Shown: positions 10,784 to 23,920, counted from the stretch's first letter. The stretch is DNA of 43,177 bases from Acanthaster planci (GCF_001949145.1 NW_019091550.1:161556-204732), one strand, 5' to 3'. The notes: generated by a model not told the origin, from the letters alone. Translations and numbers: made by a program.

Positions 10784-11895
10784 TCTTTAGTATGGAGAAT
10801 TCAAATTGCTATGTTTACTAGAATTTGAATAACACAGAGTACCGTATTTTATTCAGATTTAATTTGCAAAATGCTTATTAACAGTCCACCTTGTCTGAAG
10901 GACATACAACAATTTTTGTTTTTCCAAATTACAGCTTTTATTCATTGAAAGAGCTACTGCCATTTTTCCTAGTTCTGGATTAGTTTAGCCAGCCCTTAAT
11001 CGAGTCAAAACTTCCTCACCGATATTGGAACGTGTAGTTGGATGTGGTTTGCCCACAAGATTTACATTAAAAAATACATGTTATGTTCAGTCTTCGGCAA
11101 ATTTTCAAGTATTTGAGATTCCAAAAGTCATTTTGATTCTGTAGACTTTGATACAAGTGTCATACAATTGTAGAGAATGAAAAAAGCATTTTGAATAACA
11201 CACTGTGAGTGACGTACTGCCCTGCTTTTTTTGGGGGGGGTCCATTTGTGGCTCCCATGATTTTTGACAAACGGTCCAATGTGAAGTGGTGACATGTATG
11301 TACATGCACATACATGTACATGTATATCAGTTAATTTACATGTATGTTAGAGGAAATGACAATTTTTTTCCCCCTCAACAAATAATGGTACACCAAAGTC
11401 TATAAAATAAGTCATAAAACCCATGCAAAATTCACCAATTTGATATTTGATTTTACAAATTTTTCTCCTAAACCACAGTGAAAGGAATGCTACCATTTGA
11501 ACTGTCAAAAATCATTTACGTGTAAATGTTTTAAAAATTTAAACAATGCCCTCTGCTCTCCCTACATTTTTCTGACCCAAAACTATTATTTTGTTTTGCC
11601 TGATCTAAAAGACATGAAATGGAAACAAAATATGTCACTTATATCATGATGGCATGGCTGAAGATTTATGAAATCAGACTACATGTACAGTACACTGTAT
11701 TTGTATACAGCATGCCAAGATATACATGTATCCAAGATCAGTACAAATGGTGACATTTTGCAGACAGTAAAACTAAATTGTTCAGTTTTATCATACTCAA
11801 CCCATGAGATAATGCTGAAAAGCACACCACTTGACAAAATGTAGCCATTCTGACATATCAATTTGACCTTTAACTGCAGATGGAAACAGACCAAG

Positions 11896-11962
11896 AAGAC
11901 CTGGTCACTTATGCTGGTCTATCACAGTCAAGACCTGGTTACTTATGCTGGTCATCACAGTC
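11896..11962. repeat. 34-bp tandem duplication
   Basis: Two adjacent copies start AAGACCTGGT(C/T)ACTTATG at 11896 and 11930. They differ by one substitution and one base of length. Confidence 0.95.
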
Positions 11963-14900
11963 AAGAAGCAATCAAAATAAAAAAAGTCAATTGCAGATTT
12001 TAGTGGAAATCAGAAATTTCAAAGGTTAAATTATCATCGAAATGTGCGTTACATACATGTACATGTGTACACACGTACGTGTAGGCTGCAAGGGCAATCA
12101 CCATGTACATGTACTGCAACACCAATCGACATGGTAGTGTCACATGTAAAGAAGCCCAACCACACCTACCATGTCTACCAGGGCCATGTCTTTGGAGTTG
12201 AAAATTCAGCATGATGTGTAGTAGGAGCATGGCATGCATGTAAAGCTTGGAAATTGTTTGGCATGTGTTGATATCTACATAAATACAATTTTACCGTAAA
12301 TACATGTACAACATCAATATAACCCCTAAATCATGACTACACAGTACACACATTTGGGCTAAGGGCTCATGCACATTACAACATGATTTCACAAAGCCAT
12401 CAGAACTACAGGTATAGGCCTACATATGTTGCACTAATTGCAAAACCTGATTTCCAACTTTGATACCATGCGTGTAAACCTTGGTACATGTGCACTGCTG
12501 ATTTGTTTGCTGCTCACAGAACAATTTTGGGAATCTACAGAATATCTCTATCATTTGGGACCAAACTCCACAGAAGTGTTCTCCCTTGGTGCTCTTGGGA
12601 AAAGATAATCAAGAAATGTTCAGCCAACAACATGGCATCCAATTCTTTAATAAACAAAGAACACACACATTTTACTGCCTTAGTCTGCATAATTGCATCA
12701 GTAAATAGACAGTAAGAATGCATGCATTACATATACCGTATGACTGAAATGTGCAAAAGTGGTTGGATGAATTAATTTATGTACATGATAAATCTGTGTA
12801 TTCATTCTGTATCACCTATTTGACATTTTCCAGTGTGCAATACATGTACACATACACTCTTTCAAAGTACACAATGTACTTGTACATGCATGCATTTATT
12901 TCCCAGTATATGTGCCACACCAGTACATCTACATAATGCACATTATTCCTAAGTTGGCTGTGTGCCACTACCCCAGATGGAAGAGGTCACTACTACAGAA
13001 AATACCAAAGGTCAAAGAGGATGAGTCTGTGCATGTGCATGGTACGTCTACATGTCGTAGTGGCACTGCTCTTACAAGCTGTTTAACCAATAAGCCATAC
13101 ACCTTGATTTACATTCATGTATTGTGTATACTGTACATGTATGCGTATCTATGCTGCACTATTTAGAACACATGAACAACGACAGGAATTATTGTTACTT
13201 CAAGTGATTTGTTTCACTCTTTCATTAAATTTGGCTTCACAGTCATCGTTCTGGGAGCTAGAGTAAAGGCAAAATAAGGAAACTCAAAACTTCTATTTAT
13301 ACACAAAAATTTAGTATCAATTTACGTATCAGGCTTATTTCCACAGATACAGTGTACAGAGTATGAAAGTTTATCCCCAAAATGGCATTTTTCGGTTTCG
13401 AGTAGTTTTGAAGAATGCATCAAGAGGTTTACAACCTCGAAGTAAATTTTTGTGACAAATTAAACCACAGGAAATACGAAACTTTAGGCAGAAAATGTAT
13501 TTATAAACACATTTGGTTTATTCTAGGCTTTGGTATCGTAATTTCAGATAAATGATCTTTGAAAGGAACGATGTAAGACGTTTTTGCATTAACAATGTGC
13601 TACACATAGTCTGTTCGAAACGTGGTAACTCACTGAGATATACATTTTTGTGTAACCACACCCCGATGGCCCATTACTAAGCAGGTAAGAGATAAATCTT
13701 GTAAAGTCTCATATTATTACTACTGAGCCCCCTAAGTCACCTCACGTTTGACTGGAGTTTCCCTCATCTGACTGAAGCCTACTGTTACATTGTAGATTCA
13801 AGTAGTACACTGTACAGGTATCTGAATCAATAGTGACAAATGGTATTTTTTCTACATTCTTGAAACTTCCGCAAAATTTATGTACGTTTCTCATATTTTC
13901 TACTGAGATGGATTTTTTATCATAAAATTGAACAATTTAGGGTCAGTTTCAAATTGTCATTAGTAGGCTTCAAAAAGGGCAAAATAAACACACTTTTTTA
14001 CATTATTGCACCTTAGGAAAAATGAATTTTGACAAAGTTTGAGATACACTGTATGATATTGTTGCACAAACAGGACTACATGGGAGTTTGTGCTGAGCGC
14101 GCTCAGATATGACACTTTAGCACAGACGAGAAGGGCCATAAAAAAGATACATGTACCTTTTTACTTTAATTAAATATGTCACAATTATGCAATACTTTTC
14201 AATGAAATTTTGCTGTAATAATGTTTAATTAAATCTGAATCAAAATTTGAAAAAGCCTGAATTTCACAAAATATGAAGTTACGACGCTTTCCACTGACAT
14301 GACAAAGTCAGACAGTATATAGTAAATGTATGTACATTTACAAATCATGTCTGCTGCAGGTACAATGTGCATGTCATTTCCACTGTATTGAAATGCATGG
14401 GATACTATGTAAAGGAACATTTGGATTTCACAAATTATTTAAAAAGGCCACACACTAGCACATACAGTGTATGCATCCACACGTATTCCATTCAGAAATT
14501 AATTTGTAGGCTGATTTAAGTAACGGTACAATGTACATGTATCAGTAAGATGGGTGGACTTGCCCAAATGGCCAGAAACATTAACACATGTAATTAACTT
14601 TTGACTCCACAATAAAAATTCTTCTGATACTGAATTCACATAAAGCTGGTTTCACTTGACTTTTTTAGGGGAAGTTCATCAAAGGGTTTACATGTACCGG
14701 TACGTGTACCGTACTTGATGCTGGCAACTTGGGCTAAAAATTCCATCTAGACACTACAAAAAACAGCATTCATAAAAGAGATAAATACTTGTTAACGAGT
14801 AGCACTTTTTCAGACAATTCAAAATTTCCAGAAACCTTGCTTTGATTCATCCAATTTTTAATTGGAACATGCAAATGTTCAAGTGTAAATGGATGGGCCT

Positions 14901-15617
14901 TCCCCATGGTAAGGAGGACGATTTATTTTGATAGGAAAGTCGGTACCAAGTTGCAGGGACAAAACTTTGTGCCCATGAGATTTTGGGTCCCCATAACATC
15001 TATATTCCAGCAAAGAGTCTGCAATATATGTTTTTTCATGCATGCACCACTTTGTGCAATGTCTCAAGCATGAGATGAGATGAATTGAAACATGTGGTCT
15101 ATGCGCTGGTGTCAGTATAACGGTGGTTGGCATTCTCCCCTCACATACATGAACATAAGCCTATTAACTTTTCAAACTATACAAAATGTATTAACAAAAA
15201 TTAATTTGATAAGCCCTGAGTATGTAATGTACACGTACAGTACATGTCAACTGAGTTGTATCAAGAGGAGTACCAAGACTTTCCCACATGCATACAGTGT
15301 ACAAGTAGTGCTGCAGCTGAACAACCTAATTGAACCAAATAACTGAACATGGCACTGTTGAACCGAACCCATCCAAACTAAAGCAAGCTGGTCTGTGCCG
15401 ATGTTCAACATTAACGACATAGTGCAAGTAGAGTATGGAATGCACATGAGGAAAGCTTCAAAGCAACAGAAACGTAAACAGGTGACAAGTGTAGTGCACT
15501 CAGATTGAGTTGAAGTGTTACGTCACTGCATGTATGAGTACAAAATGAAAATTTATCTACTGTGGCCATGCATTGCAGAATGTACATGTACATACATATA
15601 CACATGTACATGTATAT

Positions 15618-16100
15618 AACAGCCTGAAGTAAGAATTCACTAATGATCAACAGCAAACATGCAATGCACCGTTGCTACATTACAGTGTGTGCTACATTCT
15701 GACTCTTCACCATTTCCATGACAATCATTCTGTAGCCATGCCCTTGTGTCTGTATTAGGCCAATGGTGTCATCAAGTGGCCATGCAAAACAAATTTTAAT
15801 TGGATCGTTATCATCACTTGGTTCTTACGGGAGGAAAACTGCCTATCTTGCAAGCTTACGCAGGTATGCTTTTAGCCCGTCTGGTGACCAGAACATGAGC
15901 AACTTTGGTGTGGTTGCCTTTTGTCATAGTCATACATGTAATTGTACTCTATGGTTATTTTACAGCTCCCAAAAAACAAATCACATTTGTCCACCAGAAT
16001 GGAGACTGATGGAAAGTTGTCCCACTGACATTCATCAGTAATTAACGAACCAATGCATGCCATCCTGGGAAAACATGCTGACTTGGTATCAAGTTTGTTT
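15618..16100 (+). repeat. Dispersed repeat, copy A (most complete)
   Basis: This segment is matched in the same orientation and order by two others. Its left part (AATTCACTAATGATC... CATGCAATG... CAATGGTGTCATCAAGTGG) matches 30060-30246. Its right part (TTTTAATTGGAT..., CAACTTTGGTGTGGTTGCC, GAACCAATG, CCAAGTTT/TCAAGTTT) matches 31642-32010. It is therefore a repeat family of at least about 480 bp. It has no long reading frame and I cannot name the family. It ends almost exactly where an AAGGTAGTGTACAC element end starts (16104). Confidence 0.7.
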
Positions 16101-19100
16101 GTAAAGGTAGTGTACACGATTTGCATGTACTGCCATTTTTCAAACTTGGCCAATTTGGGGGGGTTTGCCATTTACTTTTTGTATCATTCCACAAGCTTGT
16201 TTCATTTTTTTAGTTCACTGCTTTGAAAAAAAAATCAAGAAAAACGATATTCATTTTGAACACTCAAAACACAGCTTGTGGATAACAAGACGCTTCCACT
16301 GGATAATGCACTAGTGAGGCCAATCTGCAGCTCAACTATGGCCCTCCAAAAGTACTTTTTTTTCATGGCTCCAAGTAGGGCTCGTGATTGGAAAAATTCA
16401 CCTTAATGTTTGTGTCTTCGTCAAAAATGCAACACTGAAAATTGGCAAATAAACAACGCTTCATCCTAGAGTGAAGTGACTGCAGTCACTGCACAACCAC
16501 ATGCACGATCGACTGGTTCGTTACACGTACATGTCAGTGCGCATCATAAACATTTAAAAATCAAATGTGGCACCCTTGCATTTTGGGCATGGAAGTTATT
16601 GTGATTGGAAAAAAGAGGTTATATGTCTCGAAATTACAGATTTTGTTTGAGAAAACAAGGCTTTTACAGAGAAACAACCCATTTGGAAAGAAGCCAAAAT
16701 ATACGGTATACCTGATTAAGAATGTGGAAATGAGCTTTTGTCCTTAAAATATACATGTACGTGTAATAATTAAGGGATTCAAGTTTGGGCAGTAAATTTG
16801 ATCCTACATTTTGTATAGCACAGGACTCCCATTTGAATATGCTGGCTGATGTCTTGTTTGTTAATGTATTCACATACTGGTATGTGAATAATCACAAATA
16901 ATCCCAATGCATGACCGCTTATCAAAAAAGTGGTCAGAAAGCGTCACTGTCCGACTGCAATTTTTCTTGAACGTTAACTTCCAATATAAACTTTTGGGTA
17001 ACAGTTTTGAAAAAAAAAAAGGTTGTATTGGAGTTGCTTGTGGATGGGGATTTATGGAAGTACCAGTACTATGGTGCGCTTGTAGCGATTGCCCTTTGAT
17101 GTTCCAGTGTGCACTGAACATACAGGTACATGTATGTAAATGTCCCAACATGAAGTGTACCAATGTTTGGCGAAGAATTTGCAAACCACATCCAAACCTT
17201 ACAGCTGACATGTACATGTACTTGCAGCTCTATATATGTACTAGCAGGATATACATGTACATTGTTTTTGCAAGATTGATTCTTCATATTAGTGCTTTGT
17301 CAATATCCTATTATCTTCCTTACTACACATATATGTATGCTTATGTAATTTACAAATACCTGTATTGGTACACGGTACATCAAAGTACTAATTTTTTCGT
17401 GCATGATGAAAAAAATTCTGTGGTTTAATTGTAAAGCTTTGCAGTTTAAACTTTGATGTACATGTACATGTAATGCATTCCCTGGAGTAGAAAGAATACT
17501 AGTAGAAGAATTAAGAAACTGCTGTGCAGTTCAATGAAACAGGACAGAAAGTACATTTGTTTATGTAGAATACTGTATATGTATTTCAGGGGTATGGTAG
17601 AGTTTGGTTCACTGGTTCATTCATGTAAGTCAGGGGTAACATTCAAGGAAAACGAAAAATGACAAAAATTCAAGCGAGGATAAGGGGCCCCACAACATGT
17701 CGTGTCTATGGTGTTTGCGTAAAGGCATCCCTCAAAATAAGAATTTATGTTCTATATTAACTTTTATTCTGGTACGTAAAACACCTTAATGGTAAATTCG
17801 GGATTCTCCAGATTTTGCAAGAGATTTCCCAAAAATCCTGAAATCAGGGACACTGTGATAAAAAATCCTGCAAAATCTCACCCCAGTACGTACTCAAAAC
17901 AAACCAGTATCCACCCTCTGTGCTGATTGCTGAACCAAGAAACAAAGAGGAGGGTGAGTCTGAATTGTACCAGTCACTGGTGGGAGGGGAAGAATTTCTG
18001 GTGTGATACATCATCTTACAGTATATACAAGGGCTTAAGGTCACTCTCCAGATTTTGAAAATGCTCCAACCTTTACTCATCACATTTGTGTGTATGGACC
18101 TGTATGAACAAACAAAGACCCCAGTTCTTGCATACTCCTGTCCATCAATCCAAAAGCAATTTTCAGACTAAGAATAGCTGAAATACATATATGTTTTACA
18201 ATCCCATTTTAAAATTCAGTATTTTTCAACGAATTTATGGGGTAGTTTCATGTGGTATGGTCTAAAGCACTGAAAATGATTGTGAGGGGTAGGGTCTCAA
18301 GTTACCTATTGTACATGTGAATGTACATGTATATTTCTCACAAAGATGAGGTTAGTAGGAAGAGTGATCCCCTTCTGTACAAGACCCTGTATGACGATAC
18401 TTCATGGATGTTATTTTCAAACTTAAGAAAAAACACTGAATTATATGTTGAAAAGTTTCATCTTCACGCACATGTACCTGAACTACATGCACATGTGTCA
18501 GTTTCAAAAACTGTTTTCTATCCATTGTAATGTTCATGGGTCAAAGACAAACCCCATTTGCATCTCTCAGATGCAAAAATTCCATCAAATGTTACAAGCA
18601 GGATACCTGTGCATAGCTTAATACATGTACATCTACGTCACAGTGCAGCTGTTCCAATTTCTCCACTATCACTATACAATTCCTCAATCTGTAATCAAAA
18701 TTGTGTAATCACATTATGTGCACAATACACTTGAAGATGTAATTAACGCTCAGGCCTAATGATTAAGTACAAAAGTACACTGTACATGCACATGTCCAAG
18801 AATGTGTGGTGTATGTGAAACAAATTATTACATTACATGTACAAGTACAAGCTTGGTTGAATTGGACAGTGGTACAGGGTGCATGACTGTGGATAGCCAG
18901 TACCCACACATGTAAGTACAATACTAATTTGACCAATGCAGGAAGGAAAATATTTTCCCAGATTCAGGAAGGCTCCCAGCAAATGTACTTGGAAGGTTGG
19001 GGTTAAGGACAAACCTCTGCTCTTTGTGCTTTGACTCTAGTGCTGTATGGTGCATGTACAGTGCAAACACATGCTATAATGAATACTCCAATGTGCATGT

Positions 19101-19436
19101 TCAGTATATCAAACAGGGAAGATCATTTGAGAATAAAGCACATGCAAACTGAAGTGTGGCCGAACTGATTAAACAGACAGCACACAATTCTCTTCAGGAA
19201 TGACCTCAAACATGCTTTTTTTTGGACATGCACTATTGAATATCAAGCTGGCATATTGACAGGAATGATCTTCATCGGCTAAATGAGGTTACACTTCACT
19301 AAGCCACTACATGTAAACCTTATCACACCCATCTGCCTCCTCTTACCCCACAACCTACTTCTCAACTTGTATTTTAATTAAATATAAACATTGTCAAAAA
19401 CAGGGTTGACTGATGCAATGGCCTGCCACTGCTCAC

Positions 19437-19510
19437 CTCCTCATAAAATTCCAACTGTGGTACTGGAACCTCTGAAACATTCTCACAAAAATCCTTGAAG
19501 AGTAGAAAAC
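19437..19510 (-). CDS. GRK2: GRK2/3-like kinase, coding exon 3 (residues 64-88)
   Basis: The exon reads GFLLFKDFCENVSEV, then PVPQLEFYEE, aligning to vertebrate GRK2 GYLLFRDFC...LVEFYEE without length change. It belongs to the RGS-homology domain: LLF.DFC is the typical RGS-family signature helix. Tyr86, a Src phosphorylation site in mammalian GRK2, is present. The acceptor is GCTGCAG just above 19510 and the donor is GTGAGC below 19437. The 74 bp run phase 1 in and phase 0 out. The middle segment (ENVSEVPVPQ) is the least conserved stretch of the six exons, as is usual between GRK2 orthologues. Intron 3 after this exon is the second longest of the gene (about 13.6 kb) and is packed with repeats. 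Confidence 0.97.
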
Positions 19511-21081
19511 CTGCAGCAATATCACAGATAAAAGTGGATTATTGGTCAATTCAATGACAATATATTTTGAAGCAGTACACCATTTAAACACACTTCCAGT
19601 AATTCACTGTTTCAACTCGACCAGATTACCACAAGCCCCATAAAGTAGATATTGACAGTATTATTTTGGCTGATAGGCTTGAATTTGGAAAGAAAAAAAA
19701 AAGCAAGACAAATTTTGATTTACTGTAAGTCCCACAAATACTAACTCAGACTCAACACAATCTCATATTTTTAAACACTCCAAGGACCCACAAGGCAATA
19801 TTCCATACCATCAATATTTAACATCACCATGGGACTAGTGATGTCACAGAATATTCAGGCGCCCTCTAGTGGCAGGTTGAAAAATGAAAACAATACATTT
19901 TCAGTTGATATCTGTGGTGAAATTTGCTGTAATCGCTTGAAAATGGGTAGATACTGGTACATGTACATACATATATACATGCATGTACATGTATGCTCTT
20001 GAACTGCCCTTCCAATGAAAAAAATTATTGGCACTAACTCTTTTTTTGTTTTTAATTATGGGTTTTTGACCTTACACAGACGTACATGTACCGATATATT
20101 CATAGCAATGTGTGTTCAGTGTTGTTCAGGAGCTTGCAAGTACATGTACATATAAGCACGTGAATTACAATAAGTCCATACATATACATGTACCGGTACA
20201 TGTGGTTGACGGCATTTTCCCACCCACTGGTTTGAGTTTCTTGTTCATAATTTCTGTGAACTCTAGCTGTAGATCAGTACTTGATACCTATACATGTACT
20301 TTAACCCTTGGCACCTGTATCTCTGAAGGAACTTTCTACATGTACCCTAATACAAGTACTGTACATGTAGGTGTGTAGATGCTATACTGCATGTACCGGT
20401 ATTACACCTAGGTACATGTACAGACAGTACTGAAGTTGGTTATTAATTCAGATATGAATTTTAATCACATTATTTGATTGAATTTCTTAATTTAAATCCC
20501 AAGTTGTTTAATATGTGATAAGAGAAATAAATACAGGAAAATTCAAACACATTTACAGCTATTTGCTTGCTTTCAACTTGTCTCCCATTAAAAAAAAATT
20601 CAAAATCTTATTTTATAAATAAATAAAAATACATAAATTAACTTTTTACCCCCCAAAAATGGCCTATCCTGCAAACAGTAAAACAGGGCAGACCGGCATA
20701 CAAATTCTAGTGAAAAATACTGTTGGTCTTCAAGTTGCCTAGCAGGCTCGTAAAAAATTATTTAACTGTTTGAAACTATCATTTGTCATATTTGCAACAA
20801 ACACAAAATTGATTGCACATGTATGTATTATTATTAATTGTAACTTTTTTAATCCTGCACTTTTAAGTTTAAGATTTGACACCCAAACTCCACCGTAACG
20901 GCTCAAATAGTGAAATTGAAAAATGCCAGCCAAAGTGAGTTTTGCTAAAAATGTCCAGTGGTGAAAATACCTGTGGTCAGGAAAAAAGGGTACTGTGCCT
21001 GGTGGGCTATACATGTACACATAATTACAAAAAGGCTTGGAGGCCTAGAGAATTGTTCTTAAATCTGCATAAAAAACTTAC
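19511..21081 (-). other. Intron 2 of the GRK2/3-like gene
   Basis: About 1.57 kb. It contains a strong CTCF-like word (19858-19876), an 18-bp perfect palindrome ACATGTACCGGTACATGT (20186-20203), a dense block of TACATGTA words (19960-20410), and AT-rich sequence. Confidence 0.9.
19858..19876 (-). promoter_or_regulatory. CTCF-like motif (good match)
   Basis: On the minus strand it reads CCTGCCACTAGAGGGCGCC, a full match to the CTCF core CCASYAGRKGGCRS, 348 bp upstream of exon 3 (in intron 2). CTCF and its motif are conserved in bilaterians. Related GCGCCCTC words preceded by a TCACAG-like stretch occur at about 35740, and a third GCGCCCTC word lies at about 41575. The word may therefore be carried by a repeat family. 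Confidence 0.4.
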
Positions 21082-21158
21082 CAAGTTTTTGCTTGAAAAT
21101 CTTCTCAAAGGTTATTTCATTTCTTTCCTCCAGATATTTGTACATGACACTTCGTATG
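21082..21158 (-). CDS. GRK2: GRK2/3-like kinase, coding exon 2 (residues 38-64)
   Basis: The exon completes Ser38 from the split codon AG|C and reads [16 protein letters not shown], then [10 protein letters not shown]. It ends with the first base of Gly64 at a GTAAGT donor. This aligns without gaps to vertebrate GRK2 [20 protein letters not shown]. It leads into the RGS-homology domain, whose first helices begin around residue 54. The acceptor is TTTTTCATTGACAG at 21159 and upward, with a short pyrimidine tract. The length is 77 bp, phase 2 in and phase 1 out, matching both neighbouring exons. Intron 1 before it is about 16.1 kb; intron 2 after it is about 1.6 kb. Identification rests on the protein match plus the phase chain; no other reading is plausible. 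Confidence 0.97.
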
Positions 21159-21530
21159 CTGTCAATGAAAAATGGTACACATTAGTAAAGAAGAGAGGAA
21201 GTTACATGTACATACATTGATACATATGTAGAATGTACATGTACATATCCAAGTGTCATTTAGTGTTTTTTATGCTACTTTATGCAGTGTAGATGTACAA
21301 ATGTACATGTACATTATGTACAGTACCCAAACACATGTATGCATTCATCGTGTTCCTTGAAATAATCTTTTTCTGCTTTCTGTGTTACAGCTTGACTTAA
21401 GGAACGAGGACTAGGGGATTCTCCATACAGTAATGTGTACGTACTGACATGTATGCATGTATAAATTCTTGGTGTGGACGAAAGCCATACCGTTAGAAAA
21501 CTTTACTGTAGGTTTTAAAACTTAATTGAA

Positions 21531-21570
21531 TCATGTTCATTTAATATTAATATTAAATATTTCATGTTCA
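21531..21570. repeat. 20-bp AT palindrome between 9-bp direct repeats
   Basis: The perfect palindrome ATTTAATATTAATATTAAAT lies at 21539-21558. The 9-mer TCATGTTCA occurs at 21531-21539 and again at 21562-21570. Confidence 0.85.
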
Positions 21571-23724
21571 GCACTTTGTGGTTTTTAAGTTGCTACATGT
21601 ATACAAGTTTTGATTACTATTATTATTATCAACCCTCTTGAGTAAAGATGCATTCTCGACAAATCTGTCCCATCAGTCATGTTAGTCAAATTAGTCAAAG
21701 GACCCCATGTGTCCAGATACTGTAGCAAATCAAGTGGAAGGAATTTCCGACTGCCTGTGACTGTTACAGTGAAAGGAGGGTTTACATACATCACCCAAAT
21801 TTCGTTCAGTCGGCGGAGATTTGCCCATATACATATGCACTGTACACTACTGGTACTTGTTACTCGGGCATTATCCACACTTTTAAACCATAACTTTTGC
21901 CCTGCTGAAAAAACGTCTGTATAATGGTCACGTTGAAACAAACCGTAATTAGACGTATGCGATACTTCTATATGTATTTTGTACACTCACCAGTATCCTA
22001 CACAATAACAGCATGGGTAACCAAAGATCAATACTACTGCTGTTGTCACTGTAAGTACCCACACATGTACATGTACATGCATACTTGTACAATCTGTATT
22101 ACGTACCACATGTACATGTACCACTACTGTGCACAAGGCCACTAAAAGACCTGTCCAGTCAAGTACAAGAGACTAACACTACTACATGTAGTTGACAGTT
22201 GCACAGCATCCACAACCTCAAGGAATCCTCTAGGTTGTACCGGTAGGCTGTTGCTTAAAGTGGTACATGTACACTGTACAATGTAAATGGCAAGGATTAG
22301 TGTAGGCTGGAGCTTGGAGGAGCCAAACAAGGACAAAAAAGCATGTGCCAGTTCCTTTTTATTCTTCAACAGGAACTTTTGACTTTGAATATACCTGTAG
22401 TACAAGTAAATATACAGCATGAGTCTCAGCATGGACAAATAAGGGACCCATTCACCAAAATACATGTACATGCATGGTATACATGTACATGAACTGGTAT
22501 GTACCATAACTTACATTACACGTATGTATGTACCGGTACCGTATGAGAGCTCAGTGCTTTCTGAGAGCTTTTTGAAAAAAAAAACGTAATAGCGGATGGG
22601 ACTAACCCCACAATGTCCTGCTTAGTTCTAAACTCCCAAGCTTGCTCGGGTCACCTGGATGGCTTGAATCCAATGAAACAGGATGTGCTATGTACAGGTA
22701 CATGTACTGTAAATGACTTTGATGGAGTTTTTTCTGAGGGAAGGAGTGTTTGATTTCCGCTGTATTGCATCGCATTTTGTGATGCAATATCGACCAAATG
22801 CTATGTACCTTCTAAAATAAATCGCACAGTGTGTAATGCGAAATGCAAAGGGCTTCATGCTGTTATATGCTTGAAACAACGATTCGATTAACACATACAG
22901 CAGGCATATTATCCTTTGAAATTTACACATATACAGAAATCTAGCCTGCAATGAGTTGACTTCATTGGTTCCCACACAACTCATGTTCACTTGAGATAGC
23001 TAAAGTTGGGAACCAGTAATGCTCAGGCTTTTTGCATGAGTGGAGCAGCATGGGCTGCGGAGGCACGGTGTGCATGCAGCATGTACTGTACGTGTACATG
23101 ATGAGAACACACGGTCATGTTTCACAGTTAGACATTGCATTAAGTTTAACTTCTGAATGTGTCAAATGGAAGTTGAAAGTGATACAGATGTAAAATTCAT
23201 TAACAGAAGAGTGAAAAACAAGTTCAACTTACACTGGCTAGAAAAAAACAAGTGATTGATGTTTTGTTTTTTACTAAGGCTAAGTTTGTAAGAAGATTAT
23301 GTTCTTATTTTTGGAAGTAATTCTAGTCCTTACAATCCCTAATCAGTCAAACTTCAACACCAGTAAGGTGTTTGAATTTGTGGAATCAGGTACTAGGAAC
23401 TTGCTATATGGTGATTTTTACTAAATAGGTGATGTCGGCCGGCACTTACCTGTACCCTACTGAATTTTGACTGAATGGGCACTGTGGCCCTCTCACTTTT
23501 TACAATCACTTTTTACAATCAGGAATTTTAAATGAGTACTGTAGTTTTAAAGTTTATGTAATGATAGAAAGGTTTCCCATTGAAACGGTATGTTATGCGT
23601 AATATTATGTTATTATACTTACGAAACCACAGACTGGGTACTGCCTAGGTACTGCCTGTTCATACTCTCTGTATTGTGCAGTAGGCCTGCTGTACCCAAT
23701 GATCAAACAAAATCACAGAGGTAA

Positions 23725-23920
23725 AGACCTGTTGGAGTTTGTGTGATTGGGCACTCTTGCAGCAAGAGACCTGTTGGAGTTTGTGTGATTGGGCACTCTT
23801 GCAGCAAGAGACCTGTTGGAGTTTGTGTGATTGGGCATTCTTACAGCAAGAGACCTGTTGGAGTTTGTGTGATTGGGCACTCTTGCAGCAAGAGACCTGT
23901 TGGAGTCTTTGGTATTGGGT
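23725..23920. repeat. 42-bp minisatellite, four copies plus a partial
   Basis: Units starting AGACCTGTTGGAGTTTGTGT lie at 23725, 23767, 23809, 23851 and a diverging fifth at 23893. Decayed traces (GTTGGAGTTTG, GTTGTGTGATTAGG) continue to about 23975. The period is divisible by three, so open frames run through on both strands (CDWALLQQETCWSL on plus, VPNHTNSNRSLAAR on minus). I take these as by-products and not proteins. Confidence 0.93.

Larger units (their letters stand above)
5789..19436 (-). other. Intron 3 of the GRK2/3-like gene, repeat-rich
   Basis: About 13.6 kb. It contains a (CA)n run (7772-7791), a tRNA-derived SINE (7911-8035), a GGGAGAC MITE (8561-8817), a candidate 1.1-kb element with GTGTACAC ends (9486-10607), a 39-bp inverted repeat (10613-10783), a 34-bp tandem duplication (11896-11962), and a dispersed repeat copy (15618-16100). 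There are also dense TACATGTA clusters, for example 11290-11345, 12050-12115, 15580-15620 and 17455-17472. I found no exon of another gene. The longest open frame (16907-17428, plus strand) ends in a Tyr/Met-rich stretch that is simply translated TACATG repeats. Confidence 0.9.

Noticed and set aside
16907-17428. Longest open frame in the window, 173 codons on the plus strand
   Set aside because: Its C-terminal half (MYMYLQLYICT...) is translated TACATG repeat, overlapping minus-strand frames are equally long, and nothing resembles a known protein. It lies within intron 3.
18557-18577. 9-bp hairpin TTTGCATCT/AGATGCAAA
   Set aside because: It is short enough to occur by chance in AT-rich DNA and has no associated repeat or conserved context.
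21585-21986. 133-codon minus-strand frame
   Set aside because: It lies in intron 1 just upstream of exon 2. It lacks similarity to anything I know and has no phase-compatible splice links to the GRK exons.
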